Position numbers and translations under genes: made by a program. A DNA stretch of 64,000 bases from assembly GCF_008905045.1 (NCBI RefSeq), contig NZ_VWMY01000031.1, positions 75,000-138,999 of the forward strand. The letters are read 5' to 3'. The notes below the pieces were generated by a model, which worked only from the letters and a program-made list of their open reading frames with translations, was not told the DNA's origin and searched no databases. This DNA comes from Streptomyces albicerus. Its GTDB lineage: Bacteria > Actinomycetota > Actinomycetes > Streptomycetales > Streptomycetaceae. Below are positions 39,399 to 49,368 of this stretch, in pieces (the stretch's first letter is position 1; each line of letters opens with the position of its first letter).

Positions 39399-40589
39399 CT
39401 ACCGCGTGGCAGCCACCCGAAAACTGATGCCCGCCGATCGCAGCCGCTCAATCAGCGCATCCCCCATGGCGACCGCAGTCGTCACCTGCCCCGACGTCGA
39501 AGGAAGCTCGTCGAAGGCAAGGCACAACGCGGACTCGGCGAACATCTTGGCGGTCTCCCCGTAGCCGGGATCCCCACCCGAGACCTCGGTGAAGACCCTT
39601 CGCCCCCCACCCTCACCGACGAACCGGACACGGAACCAACTCTTCGCCCGCTTCTCCTCGCTGGGCCCCTCGCCGGGCTTGAGCCGGTCGGACAGCCAGC
39701 GCCGAAGCGGCGGCACCTGCGCCGCCGCGAGGGTGGCGCCAACCGCGGCCACCCCACCCACCACGAACGGCAACCGCTCGACGGCCGCATAGTGCCGATA
39801 GCGGAAATCGGGCCCGTACTGCTCCAGCGCCCGCGCGGACCGCTGCACGATCTGCGCATCGATCGTGGGTAGCGGAAGGGCCCACGCCCCGACCTCCTTG
39901 GCGAACCGCGGAGCGCCCGGCGGCGCGTACGCCCGCCGCCCCACCACCCGCGGCTCATGCCGCTTACGCTCCCGCGCGGCGGCGACGACATGCCGCCCGC
40001 GGGAGAACTGGTTGAGGGCGGAGGCGAACGTGCCGCCCGAGAACATCCCCTCGGCCCGCACGAACCCGTCCACGGTCAACGGCACCCCTTCGGGAAGCTG
40101 CCGCACGGTGAAGTACGCGCCCAGGTCGTGCGGAATCGAGTCGAAACCGCACGCGTGCACCAGCCGCGCCCCGGTCTCACGCGCGCGTGCGTCGTGTCGC
40201 ACATAGGTGAGGTCCACGAACTCGGGCTCTCCGCAGAGGTCCGCGTAATCGGTGCCCGCGTCCGCGCAGGCGGCGACCAGGTCCTCGCCGTACGTCTGGT
40301 AGGGCCCGACGGTCGTGGCCACCACGCGCGCGTGCTCCGCGATTTCCCGCAGGGAGGCCGGATCGGCGGCATCGGCCCGCAGCACGGGCAGCTCCGCGCA
40401 CGCCGGGTCGATCGCCGCGAGCCGCTCCCGCAGCCGTTCCAGCTTCGTGGTGTCGCGCGCCGCGATCGCCCAGCGCAACCCTTCCGGGGCGTGCGCGGCG
40501 AGGTACTCCGAGGTGAGCGTTCCGACGAACCCCGTGGCACCGAAGAGCACGATGTCGTATGCGCGCTCCGTCCTGTTCTGCCTGCTCAT
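39399..40589 (-). CDS. Saccharopine dehydrogenase-like NAD(P)-binding oxidoreductase
   Basis: 396 residues from ATG 40589. The Rossmann motif is IVLFGATGFVGTLTSEYLAA. Family blocks include RVVATTVGPYQTYGEDLVAA, YADLCGEPEFVD and LVHACGFDSIPHDLGAYFTV. The group includes mycobacterial trans-acting enoyl reductases used for lipid synthesis and many uncharacterised actinomycete proteins. No lysine-pathway gene is nearby, so true saccharopine dehydrogenase activity is unlikely. A hydrophobic segment around residues 270-290 (LPFVVGGVAAVGATLAAAQV) may be membrane-associated. Confidence 0.85.
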   Translation of the reverse strand: MSRQNRTERAYDIVLFGATGFVGTLTSEYLAAHAPEGLRWAIAARDTTKLERLRERLAAIDPACAELPVLRADAADPASLREIAEHARVVATTVGPYQTYGEDLVAACADAGTDYADLCGEPEFVDLTYVRHDARARETGARLVHACGFDSIPHDLGAYFTVRQLPEGVPLTVDGFVRAEGMFSGGTFASALNQFSRGRHVVAAARERKRHEPRVVGRRAYAPPGAPRFAKEVGAWALPLPTIDAQIVQRSARALEQYGPDFRYRHYAAVERLPFVVGGVAAVGATLAAAQVPPLRRWLSDRLKPGEGPSEEKRAKSWFRVRFVGEGGGRRVFTEVSGGDPGYGETAKMFAESALCLAFDELPSTSGQVTTAVAMGDALIERLRSAGISFRVAATR

Positions 40590-40701
40590 GGCACCTCTCA
40601 GCCGTCCAACCCGCGCCGATGTCGGTGGCTGAGGCTAGCGTGAGGTACGAGGAGCCGAACCAGGGCCCCGTGCATGGGGCCGAAAAGGACCGGAGGCAGT
40701 C

Positions 40702-41082
40702 GTGGCCCCGACGAAGAATGCCCTGAAGAAGTGGGAGAAAGTGCGCGAGTTCGCCCTGGGACTGCCGGGCGCCGCCGAGGAGTTCCCCTGGGGCGAGACC
40801 GTCGCGAAGGTCAACAAGAAGGTGTTCGTCTTCCTCGGCGTCAGTGACGGCAGCTATCCGATGGGCCTCACCGTGAAGCTCAAGGACGAGGTGGCGCACG
40901 CCCATGCCATGACCGCCCCGGGCGCGGAGCCCGCGGGATACGGCCTCGGGAAGGCGGGCTGGGTGAGCATCCCGCTGGAGCAGAACGGCGCCCCGGCCGC
41001 TGAGCTGCTGTGCGACTGGGTCGAGGAGAGCTACCGCACCATCGCGCCGAAGAAGCTCATAGCGGAGCTTGACGCCCGCTGA
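40702..41082 (+). CDS. MmcQ/YjbR family (DUF419) protein
   Basis: 126 residues from GTG 40702, with GGAGG 6 nt upstream. Typical elements are REFALGLPGAAEEFPWGETV, AKVNKKVFVFLG and a closing LLCDWVEESYRTIAPKKLIA. The YjbR fold resembles a double-wing DNA-binding motif, but the function is not established. It is divergent from the saccharopine-dehydrogenase-like gene and separated from the acyl-CoA operon by an operator-bearing gap. Confidence 0.88.
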   Translation: MAPTKNALKKWEKVREFALGLPGAAEEFPWGETVAKVNKKVFVFLGVSDGSYPMGLTVKLKDEVAHAHAMTAPGAEPAGYGLGKAGWVSIPLEQNGAPAAELLCDWVEESYRTIAPKKLIAELDAR

Positions 41083-41161
41083 GTTCCCCGGAGGGCATCG
41101 GGCCTCCACAATTGGCTAAGCGCTTGCTCGCCAAGGGCTTGTGCGGAGTGGAACACGTTCT

Positions 41162-41185
41162 TAACATCACTGATGTTACATCAGT
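41162..41185. promoter_or_regulatory. Overlapping palindromes at the acyl-CoA operon promoter
   Basis: TAACATCACTGATGTTA (41162-41178) and ACTGATGTTACATCAGT (41169-41185) are each perfect 17-bp palindromes and overlap by 10 bp, giving three TGATGT-type half-sites. They end 24 bp before the first gene's start. A separate TAAGCGCTTGC motif lies about 45 bp upstream of them. A TetR- or MerR-type repressor site is the natural reading. Confidence 0.65.
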
Positions 41186-41208
41186 TGTGTCACAGTGCTG
41201 GGGGCTTG

Positions 41209-42348
41209 ATGGCAGTGGCAGGGACGGCCGAGCACGGCCCGCTCGCCGGGGTGCGCGTAGTCGAGCTGGCGGGCATCGGGCCCGGCCCGTTCGCCGGCAT
41301 GCTCCTTGCCGACCTGGGCGCGGACGTCGTACGCGTGGACAGGCCGAGCGGCGTGGGGCTCGCGATCAACCCCGAGTACGACGTCACCAACCGCAACAAG
41401 CGCTCCGTGATCGTCGACCTCAAGTCGCCCGGCGGCGCCGACCGCGTCCTGGACCTGGTCGAGCGCGCCGACATCCTGATCGAGGGCTTCCGGCCGGGCG
41501 TCGCCGAGCGCCTGGGTGTGGGCCCCGAGACCTGCCACGCCCGCAATCCGAAGCTCGTTTACGGGCGGATGACCGGCTGGGGCCAGGAAGGGCCGCTCGC
41601 CCAGCGCGCCGGGCACGACATCGCGTACATCGCGCTGACCGGCACCCTCGGCATGATCGGCGACCCGGACGAGCCGCCGGCCGTCCCCGCGAACCTCGTC
41701 GGGGACTACGCGGGCGGCTCGCTCTATCTCGTCGTCGGCGTCCTCGCCGCCCTGCACCACGCGCGCGCGACCGGCACCGGACAGGTCGTGGACGCGGCGA
41801 TCGTGGACGGCGCGGCGCACCTCGCCTCGATGATCCACGGCATGCTGGCCGCCGGCGGCTGGCAGGACCGGCGCGGCGCCAACCTCCTCGACGGAGGCTG
41901 CCCCTACTACGGGACGTACGAGACGGCCGACGGCCAGTACATGGCGGTGGGCGCCCTCGAGCGGCAGTTCTACGAGGAGTTCGTGGACCTGCTCGGCATC
42001 AAGGACGAGGCACCGGCCCACAAGGACGTGTCCCGCTGGGGCGAGCTGCGCGAGACGGTCGCGGCCCGCTTCAGGACGCGTACGAGGGACGAGTGGACCG
42101 CGGTCTTCGAGGGCTCCGACGCGTGCGTGGCGCCCGTGCTGTCGCTGCGCGAGGCCCCGCACCATCCGCATCTCGCCGCCCGCGGCACCTTCACCGACCA
42201 CGGAGGCATCACCCAGCCGGCCCCCGTGCCCCGCTTCTCCGCCACCCGCACCTCCGTCCGCGGCGGGCCCGCCCAGCCGGGCGCCGACACCGCGGACGTG
42301 GCCCGCGACTGGGATCTACCGGACCTCCTGAAGGGCAGCCCCGAATGA
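41209..42348 (+). CDS. CaiB/BaiF family CoA-transferase
   Basis: 379 residues from ATG 41209. Class III CoA-transferase blocks are GVRVVELAGIGPGPFAGMLL, ADLGADVVRVDRP, NRNKRSVIVDLKSP and RMTGWGQEGPLAQRAGHDIA, where the Asp in the last is the predicted CoA-ester-forming residue. The family moves CoA between acids or racemises 2-methylacyl-CoA. The GHDI/IALTG block resembles alpha-methylacyl-CoA racemase. First gene of the acyl-CoA operon; its stop overlaps the next start (ATGA). The upstream frame to 41173 overlaps the operator and is rejected. Confidence 0.88.
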   Translation: MAVAGTAEHGPLAGVRVVELAGIGPGPFAGMLLADLGADVVRVDRPSGVGLAINPEYDVTNRNKRSVIVDLKSPGGADRVLDLVERADILIEGFRPGVAERLGVGPETCHARNPKLVYGRMTGWGQEGPLAQRAGHDIAYIALTGTLGMIGDPDEPPAVPANLVGDYAGGSLYLVVGVLAALHHARATGTGQVVDAAIVDGAAHLASMIHGMLAAGGWQDRRGANLLDGGCPYYGTYETADGQYMAVGALERQFYEEFVDLLGIKDEAPAHKDVSRWGELRETVAARFRTRTRDEWTAVFEGSDACVAPVLSLREAPHHPHLAARGTFTDHGGITQPAPVPRFSATRTSVRGGPAQPGADTADVARDWDLPDLLKGSPE

Positions 42349-43487
42349 AGCGGCAGATCTTCACGCCGGAGCACGACGCGTTCCGCGAGACCGTCCGGAC
42401 CTTCCTCGCCAAGGAGGTGCTGCCGTACTACGAGCAGTGGGAGAAGGACGGCATCGTGTCGCGGGACGCCTGGCGCGCGGCCGGGAAGCAGGGACTGCTC
42501 GGACTCGCCGTGCCCGGGGAGTACGGGGGAGGAGGCAACGCCGACTTCCGCTACAGCGCCGTACTCGCCGAGGAGTTCACGCGCGCGGGAGCCGCCGGGC
42601 TCGCGCTCGGGCTGCACAACGACATCATCGGGCCGTATCTGACGGGTCTCGCCACCGAGGAGCAGAAGCGGCGCTGGCTGCCCGGCTTCTGCGACGGCAC
42701 GCTGATCACGGCCATCGCCATGACCGAGCCGGGCGCGGGATCGGACCTCCAGGGCATCAGGACGCACGCCGAGGACCGAGGCGACCACTGGCTGCTCAAC
42801 GGTTCCAAGACGTTCATCTCGAACGGGATCCTGGCCGACCTCGTGATCGTCGTGGCGAGGACGACTCCCGAGGGAGGCGCGAAGGGCCTGTCCCTGTTCG
42901 TCGTCGAGCGCGGCACGGAGGGCTTCGAGCGCGGCCGCAACCTCGACAAGATCGGCCAGAAGGCGCAGGACACCGCCGAGTTGTTCTTCCACGACGTGCG
43001 GGTCCCGAAGGAGAACCTGCTCGGCGAGCCGAACGGCGCCTTCGGGCACCTGATGACGAACCTCGCGCAGGAGCGGCTGAACATCGCCGTCGCCGGAATC
43101 GCCGCCGCCGAGTACCTGCTGGAGATCACCACGGAGTACGTCAAGGAACGCGAGGCGTTCGGACGACCACTGGCCAGGCTGCAGCACATCCGCTTCGAGA
43201 TAGCCGAGATGGCCACCGAGTGCGCCGTCACCCGGACGTTCGTCGACCGCTGCGTCGTCGACCACTCGAACGGCGAACTCGACGCGGTGCACGCCTCGAT
43301 GGCCAAGTGGTGGGCCACCGAGCTGCAGAAGCGAGTCGCGGACCGCTGCCTCCAACTGCACGGCGGCTACGGCTACATGACCGAGTACCGCGTCGCGAAG
43401 GCCTTCACCGACGGCCGTATCCAGACCATCTACGGCGGCACGACCGAGATCATGAAGGAGATCATCGGCCGCTCCCTGCTCGGCTGA
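42345..43487 (+). CDS. Acyl-CoA dehydrogenase (long-chain-like)
   Basis: 380 residues from ATG 42345, overlapping the previous stop by 4 bp. FAD-binding motifs are ITAIAMTEPGAGSDLQGIRT and WLLNGSKTFISNG. The C-terminal domain includes LQLHGGYGYMTEYRVAKAFT and QTIYGGTTEIMKEIIGRSLL. The IYGGT segment has Gly where MCAD has its catalytic Glu, as in long-chain and isovaleryl-type enzymes that place the base elsewhere. It catalyses the first oxidation of an acyl-CoA, passing electrons to ETF. An 18-bp duplication beginning at its stop codon follows (43485-43520). Confidence 0.92.
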   Translation: MKRQIFTPEHDAFRETVRTFLAKEVLPYYEQWEKDGIVSRDAWRAAGKQGLLGLAVPGEYGGGGNADFRYSAVLAEEFTRAGAAGLALGLHNDIIGPYLTGLATEEQKRRWLPGFCDGTLITAIAMTEPGAGSDLQGIRTHAEDRGDHWLLNGSKTFISNGILADLVIVVARTTPEGGAKGLSLFVVERGTEGFERGRNLDKIGQKAQDTAELFFHDVRVPKENLLGEPNGAFGHLMTNLAQERLNIAVAGIAAAEYLLEITTEYVKEREAFGRPLARLQHIRFEIAEMATECAVTRTFVDRCVVDHSNGELDAVHASMAKWWATELQKRVADRCLQLHGGYGYMTEYRVAKAFTDGRIQTIYGGTTEIMKEIIGRSLLG

Positions 43488-43520
43488 CCTTCCTGGCCCT
43501 CCTGACCTTCCTGGCTCTCC
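43485..43520. repeat. 18-bp tandem duplication spanning the acyl-CoA dehydrogenase stop
   Basis: TGACCTTCCTGGCCCTCC is followed directly by TGACCTTCCTGGCTCTCC, one mismatch. The first copy starts with the gene's TGA stop. It lies in the 79-bp gap before the thiolase gene. Confidence 0.6.
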
Positions 43521-43566
43521 AGGCCCCTCCGGCTCCTCGAACTGGCTCTCCCCGAAAGGCTTACCA

Positions 43567-44781
<1,215 letters not shown>

Positions 44782-44821
44782 CTCCCCAGTGGACCACCAG
44801 ACTTCTACGGAGAACCCCCTC

Positions 44822-47023
44822 ATGACCGAGAGCACCACCATCCGCTGGGAACAGGACGAGACCGGCGTCGTCACGCTCGTACTCGACGACCCCAACCAGT
44901 CCGCGAACACGATGAACCAGGCCTTCCGGGAGTCCCTCACCGCGATCGCCGACCGCCTGGAGGCGGAGCTTCGGGCGGACCCCGACTCCATCCGCGGCAT
45001 CGTCTTCACCTCCGCCAAGAAGACCTTCTTCGCGGGCGGCGACCTGCGCGACCTCATCCGGGTCACGCCCGAGACCGCCCAGCAGCTCCTCGACGGAGGT
45101 CTCGCCATCAAGCGCGACCTGCGCCGCATCGAGACGCTCGGCAAGCCCGTCGTCGCCGCCATGAACGGCGCGGCCCTGGGCGGCGGTTACGAGATCGCGC
45201 TGGCCTGCCACCACCGCGTCGCCCTCGACGCGCCCGGCTCCAAGATCGGCTGCCCCGAGGTCACGCTCGGCCTGCTGCCCGGAGGCGGCGGCGTCGTCAG
45301 GACCGTACGCCTTCTGGGCATCGCCGACGCACTGCTGAAGGTGCTCCTCCAGGGCACCCAGTACAGCCCGCAGCGCGCTCTCGAAAACGGCCTCGTCCAC
45401 GAAGTGGCGGCCACCCGCGAGGAGATGCTCGCCAAGGCCCGCGGCTTCATCGACGCCCACCCCGAGTCGAAGCAGCCCTGGGACACACCCGGCTACCGCA
45501 TCCCGGGCGGCACACCGTCCAGCCCGAAGTTCGCGGCGAACCTGCCCGCCTTCCCGGCCAACCTGCGCAAGCAGACGAACGGCGCGCCCTACCCGGCGCC
45601 GCGCAACATCCTCGCGGCCGCCGTCGAGGGCTCGCAGGTCGACTTCGAGACCGCGCAGGTCATCGAGGCGCGCTATTTCGTGGAGCTGGCCGCCGGGCAG
45701 ACCTCCAAGAACATGATCCAGGCCTTCTTCTTCGACCTCCAGGCCGTCAACTCCGGCGCCAACCGGCCGAAGGACATCGAACCCCGCCAGGTCCGCAAGG
45801 TGGCCGTCCTGGGCGCCGGGATGATGGGCGCGGGCATCGCCTACTCGTGCGCTCGCGCGGGCATCGACGTCGTCCTCAAGGACGTGTCGGCCGATGCGGC
45901 GGCGAAGGGCAAGGGCTACTCCGAGAAGCTCTGCGCCAAGGCCGTCTCCCGGGGACGTACGACCCAGGAGAAGGCCGACGCGCTCCTCGCCCGCATCACG
46001 CCCACCGCCGACCCGAACGACCTCGCGGGCTGTGACGCCGTCATCGAGGCCGTCTTCGAGGACCCGGCGCTCAAGCACAAGGTGTTCCAGGAGATCCAGC
46101 ACATCGTCGAGCCGGACGCGCTGCTGTGCTCCAACACCTCGACCCTGCCGATCACCGCGCTCGCCGAAGGCGTCGAGCGGCAGGCCGACTTCATCGGACT
46201 GCACTTCTTCTCGCCCGTCGACAAGATGCCGCTCGTCGAGATCATCAAGGGCGAGCGCACCGGCGACGAGGCCATCGCGCGCGCCTTCGACCTCGTACGG
46301 CAGATCAGGAAGACCCCGATCGTCGTCAACGACTCGCGCGGCTTCTTCACCTCCCGCGTCATCGGCCACTTCATCAACGAGGGCGTGGCGATGGTCGGTG
46401 AGGGCATCGAGCCCGCCTCCGTCGAGCAGGCGGCCGCCCAGGCCGGCTATCCGGCCAAGGTCCTCTCCCTGATGGACGAACTGACGCTCACCCTGCCGCG
46501 CAAGATCCGCGCCGAGTCGAAGCGGGCCGTCGAGGAAGCGGGCGGCACCTGGGCGACCCACCCCGCCGAGGCGGTCATCGACCGCATGGTCGACGAGTTC
46601 GGCCGCACCGGCCGCAGCGACGGCGCGGGCTTCTACGAGTACGTCGACGGCAAGCGCGCCGGCCTGTGGCCCGGACTGCGGGAGCACTTCACGCGTGAAG
46701 GTGCCGAGATCCCCTTCAAGGACATGCAGGAGCGCATGCTCTTCTCCGAAGCGCTGGACACCGTCCGGCTCATGGAGGAGGGCGTCCTGACGTCCGTCGC
46801 CGACGCCAACATCGGGTCCATCTTCGGGATCGGCTTCCCCGGCTGGACCGGTGGCGTCCTGCAGTACATCAACGGGTACGACGGCGGCGCCGGCGCAGGT
46901 GCCGGCCTGCCCGGATTCGTGGCACGCGCGCGTGAACTCGCCGAGCGCTACGGGGAGCGGTTCACGCCGCCTGAGTTGCTGGTGGAGAAGGCGGAGAAGG
47001 GGGAGCGGTTCAGCGACAAGTAG
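44822..47023 (+). CDS. fadB: Bifunctional enoyl-CoA hydratase / 3-hydroxyacyl-CoA dehydrogenase (FadB/FadJ type)
   Basis: 733 residues from ATG 44822. The N-terminal crotonase domain has both catalytic Glu in AALGGGYEIALACHHRVALD and KIGCPEVTLGLLPGGGG. The dehydrogenase domain starts near 325 with the NAD motif VAVLGAGMMGAGIAYSCARA. Catalytic His is in LHFFSPVDKMPLVEIIKG and the C-terminal half includes NDSRGFFTSRVIGHF. It converts trans-2-enoyl-CoA to 3-ketoacyl-CoA. Mutually exclusive hairpins follow at 47045-47089. Confidence 0.94.
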   Translation: MTESTTIRWEQDETGVVTLVLDDPNQSANTMNQAFRESLTAIADRLEAELRADPDSIRGIVFTSAKKTFFAGGDLRDLIRVTPETAQQLLDGGLAIKRDLRRIETLGKPVVAAMNGAALGGGYEIALACHHRVALDAPGSKIGCPEVTLGLLPGGGGVVRTVRLLGIADALLKVLLQGTQYSPQRALENGLVHEVAATREEMLAKARGFIDAHPESKQPWDTPGYRIPGGTPSSPKFAANLPAFPANLRKQTNGAPYPAPRNILAAAVEGSQVDFETAQVIEARYFVELAAGQTSKNMIQAFFFDLQAVNSGANRPKDIEPRQVRKVAVLGAGMMGAGIAYSCARAGIDVVLKDVSADAAAKGKGYSEKLCAKAVSRGRTTQEKADALLARITPTADPNDLAGCDAVIEAVFEDPALKHKVFQEIQHIVEPDALLCSNTSTLPITALAEGVERQADFIGLHFFSPVDKMPLVEIIKGERTGDEAIARAFDLVRQIRKTPIVVNDSRGFFTSRVIGHFINEGVAMVGEGIEPASVEQAAAQAGYPAKVLSLMDELTLTLPRKIRAESKRAVEEAGGTWATHPAEAVIDRMVDEFGRTGRSDGAGFYEYVDGKRAGLWPGLREHFTREGAEIPFKDMQERMLFSEALDTVRLMEEGVLTSVADANIGSIFGIGFPGWTGGVLQYINGYDGGAGAGAGLPGFVARARELAERYGERFTPPELLVEKAEKGERFSDK

Positions 47024-47044
47024 CGGTCCATCGACCTGTGACGG

Positions 47045-47089
47045 CCGCTCAGCGCTACGAGGAGCCGTACCGCTGAGCGGTGCGGCTCC
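47045..47089. terminator. Two mutually exclusive hairpins after the FadB-type gene
   Basis: CCGCTCAGCG (47045-47054) pairs with CGCTGAGCGG (47071-47080). Alternatively GGAGCCGTACCGC (47061-47073) pairs with GCGGTGCGGCTCC (47077-47089), with one internal mismatch pair. The two stems share bases and cannot coexist. It may be a terminator or an attenuator before the SDR gene. Confidence 0.5.
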
Positions 47090-47164
47090 CTCGCTCCCGG
47101 GCTCCCCGGGAAGACCGGAAACACCCCCTTGCCCAGTCGCCTGACGGGTCATCACACTCGCCTC

Positions 47165-47890
47165 ATGGAGACGCGTACCGCCCTGGTGACCGGTGCGGCA
47201 CAGGGCCTCGGGCAGGAGTTCGCCGTGGCGCTCGCGGGACGCGGGTACCGGGTCGCCGGACTCGACCTCGTCCCGCAGCCGGACACGGCCGAACAGATCC
47301 TGGACTACGTGGAGTTGATCGCCGACGCCACCGACGAGACGCAGGTCCACGCGGCCCTGGAGCGGGTGCTCGCGCAGTTCGGCACCCTGCATGTTCTGGT
47401 CAACAACGCGGGCGTGTACGCGGAGTCGGCCTTCGAGGACACCACGCCCGAGGAGTGGCGTCGCGTCATGCGCGTCAACCTGGAGGCGCCGTTCCTGATG
47501 ACCCGCGCCGTGCTGCCGTACCTGAAGGCGGCGGGCTGGGGCCGCATCGTGAACATCGCCTCGGCCACCGTCCTCACCGCACCGCCCACGATGGTGGCGT
47601 ACACCGCGTCGAAGGCCGGCCTGATCGGCTTCACCCGGGCGCTCGCCTCGGCGCTCGGCCCGTACGGCATCACGGTCAACGCGATCGCGCCGAGCCTCGT
47701 CCGCACCGCGACCGCCGAGCGGACGGTCGGCGCGGACGACGGCTTCGAGCACGTCCGCGCCCAGCAGGTCGTCCCGGGAACCCAGGAGCCGGCCGACCTC
47801 GTCTCCACGCTGCTGTACGTCGTCGACGAGGGCAGCGGCTTCCTGACCGGGCAGACCCTCAACGTGGCAGGTGGTTCCAGGTATTCGTAG
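47165..47890 (+). CDS. Short-chain dehydrogenase/reductase (3-oxoacyl-reductase-like)
   Basis: 241 residues from ATG 47165. Cofactor motif LVTGAAQGLGQEF, active-site region VLVNNAGVYAES, Ser in NIASATVLTAPP, and catalytic YTASKAGLIGFTRA with Tyr and Lys. The C-terminal GSGFLTGQTLNVAGGS is classical SDR. The VLD/DLV loop after strand 2 (VAGLDLVPQPDT) suggests NAD preference. It follows the fadB-type gene after a hairpin region and may extend the acyl-CoA operon. It is convergent with the MerR gene. Confidence 0.9.
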   Translation: METRTALVTGAAQGLGQEFAVALAGRGYRVAGLDLVPQPDTAEQILDYVELIADATDETQVHAALERVLAQFGTLHVLVNNAGVYAESAFEDTTPEEWRRVMRVNLEAPFLMTRAVLPYLKAAGWGRIVNIASATVLTAPPTMVAYTASKAGLIGFTRALASALGPYGITVNAIAPSLVRTATAERTVGADDGFEHVRAQQVVPGTQEPADLVSTLLYVVDEGSGFLTGQTLNVAGGSRYS

Positions 47891-47923
47891 CGGTACTTGT
47901 GACGGTTCCTGTGACGCCGCGGG

Positions 47924-48628
47924 TCAGGACTCCCTGAGCCACTCCCGCAGCTCCTCTTTGAGGGAGCGCTGGAACGTCGTCAACAAGGCCTGGACCACGA
48001 GTGGTTGCATGTGGGCCGACAGATCCTTCACCGCCGCGACGGACTCGCGCTCCGACACCTCGTCCCGGAACAGCTGGGAGAGCTCGTGGGCCGCCGCGCG
48101 CGTGTGTTCCATCAGGACCGCGCGAGCGGCGAGGATCGTCTCGTGCGCGATCGGCACGTCGAGCAGCTGGACGCCGAGCCGCAGCAGCCCGAGGTCGACG
48201 CGGTACGTGTCCGGGGCGGCCGCCACCCCGACGACGCTCATCGCGACCAGCCGGTCCAGATCCTCCGCGCTCAGCGGCCGCCCCGCCCGGCGCTCCAGCT
48301 CCGCACGGCTCACCTCCTCCGCCGAGTCCGGCGCCCAGGAGGCCACCACGGCACGATGGATGGCCAGATCATGGGCGCTGAGTCCCTCCGGCAGCTGTTG
48401 CAGATACCGCTCGATCGCGGCCAGCGTCATTCCCTGGTGCTGCAACTCCTCGATGAGCGCGAGCCGCGACAGATGCTCCTGGCTGTAGTGACCCACCCGA
48501 CGTGGCCCGATCACCGGCGGCGGCAACAGCCCCTTCGTGCCGTAGAAGCGCACGGTCCGCACCGTGACACCCGCCCGCGCGGCCAGTTCGTCGACAGTGA
48601 GCGTCGGCTCCCCGGTGTCCGTCGCCAT
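47924..48628 (-). CDS. MerR-family transcriptional regulator
   Basis: 234 residues from ATG 48628, with GAAGGAG 6 nt upstream. The winged helix-turn-helix reads LTVDELAARAGVTVRTVRFY, then GTKGLLPPPVIGPRRVGHYS, EEHLSRLALIEELQHQGMTL-type helices. The long C-terminal ~140 residues are helical with no Cys-metal ligands, so it probably senses an organic or acyl-CoA ligand. It is convergent with the SDR and is a candidate regulator of the acyl-CoA operon, whose promoter carries palindromes. A CAGTATTG-centred imperfect palindrome lies in its own upstream region near 48673. Confidence 0.88.
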   Translation of the reverse strand: MATDTGEPTLTVDELAARAGVTVRTVRFYGTKGLLPPPVIGPRRVGHYSQEHLSRLALIEELQHQGMTLAAIERYLQQLPEGLSAHDLAIHRAVVASWAPDSAEEVSRAELERRAGRPLSAEDLDRLVAMSVVGVAAAPDTYRVDLGLLRLGVQLLDVPIAHETILAARAVLMEHTRAAAHELSQLFRDEVSERESVAAVKDLSAHMQPLVVQALLTTFQRSLKEELREWLRES

Positions 48629-48771
48629 GCCTGCTCCTTCGGGTACCGCGTCTGCCGCATCGGTGCGGTGCAACAGTATTGCTGTCTCACCTGTGTTGTG
48701 AAAGCTCCACGAGGAGTCGACGGTGACAGGGGCCACGGCCGGTTGTCAGTGGCGGTCCGTACGGTGGCGTC

Positions 48772-49251
48772 ATGTCGGAGATCACGTATGTCCGGGGCGA
48801 TGCCACCGTCCCGCTGGGCAAAGGCGTCAAGCTGATCGCCCATGTCTGCAACGACATCGGGGGCTGGGGCAAGGGCTTCGTCCTCGCCCTGTCGAATCGC
48901 TGGCCGGAGCCGGAGGCGGCCTACCGCCGCTGGCACCGCGAGCGCGCCGGCAACGACTTCGGTCTGGGCGCGGCCCAGTTCGTCCAGGTCGACCGGTATG
49001 TGTGGGTGGCCAACATGATCGGCCAGCGTGGCATACGCACCGGCAGCAAAGGCGTACCTGTCCGGTACGAGGCGATCGACGCGGCGCTCGGACCGCTCGC
49101 CGACAAGGCCGTCGAGCTCGGCGCGTCCGTCCACATGCCGCGCATCGGATGCGGCCTCGCGGGCGGGAAGTGGTCGCGCGTGGAGCCGCTGATAGCCGAG
49201 CGGCTCATCGGGCGGGGGATCGCGGTGACGGTTTACGACCACGGGGACTGA
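48772..49251 (+). CDS. Macro-domain protein (ADP-ribose-binding/hydrolase, ALC1-like)
   Basis: 159 residues from ATG 48772. Macro signatures are VRGDATVPLGKGVKLIAHVC, NDIGGWGKGFVLALSNRWPE, YVWVANMIGQRG and HMPRIGCGLAGGKWSRVEPL. The 'HVCNDIGGWGKGF' loop resembles the ALC1-like class, which includes enzymes that release ADP-ribose from glutamates or thymidine-DNA. It is a single domain with no toxin (DarT-like) partner next to it. An orphan AtpF-like gene follows 117 bp downstream. Confidence 0.9.
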   Translation: MSEITYVRGDATVPLGKGVKLIAHVCNDIGGWGKGFVLALSNRWPEPEAAYRRWHRERAGNDFGLGAAQFVQVDRYVWVANMIGQRGIRTGSKGVPVRYEAIDAALGPLADKAVELGASVHMPRIGCGLAGGKWSRVEPLIAERLIGRGIAVTVYDHGD

Positions 49252-49368
49252 GCGAGTCCCTCGGCCGCTCTCGCTTCCACTCGGCCCCTCCTGTTTCACC
49301 GGAACCGGTGACTTTCGGTCAACTCTGGCGCAGATGCGCGTTGTTGCGCACGCATGAGCGGGTAAGTC

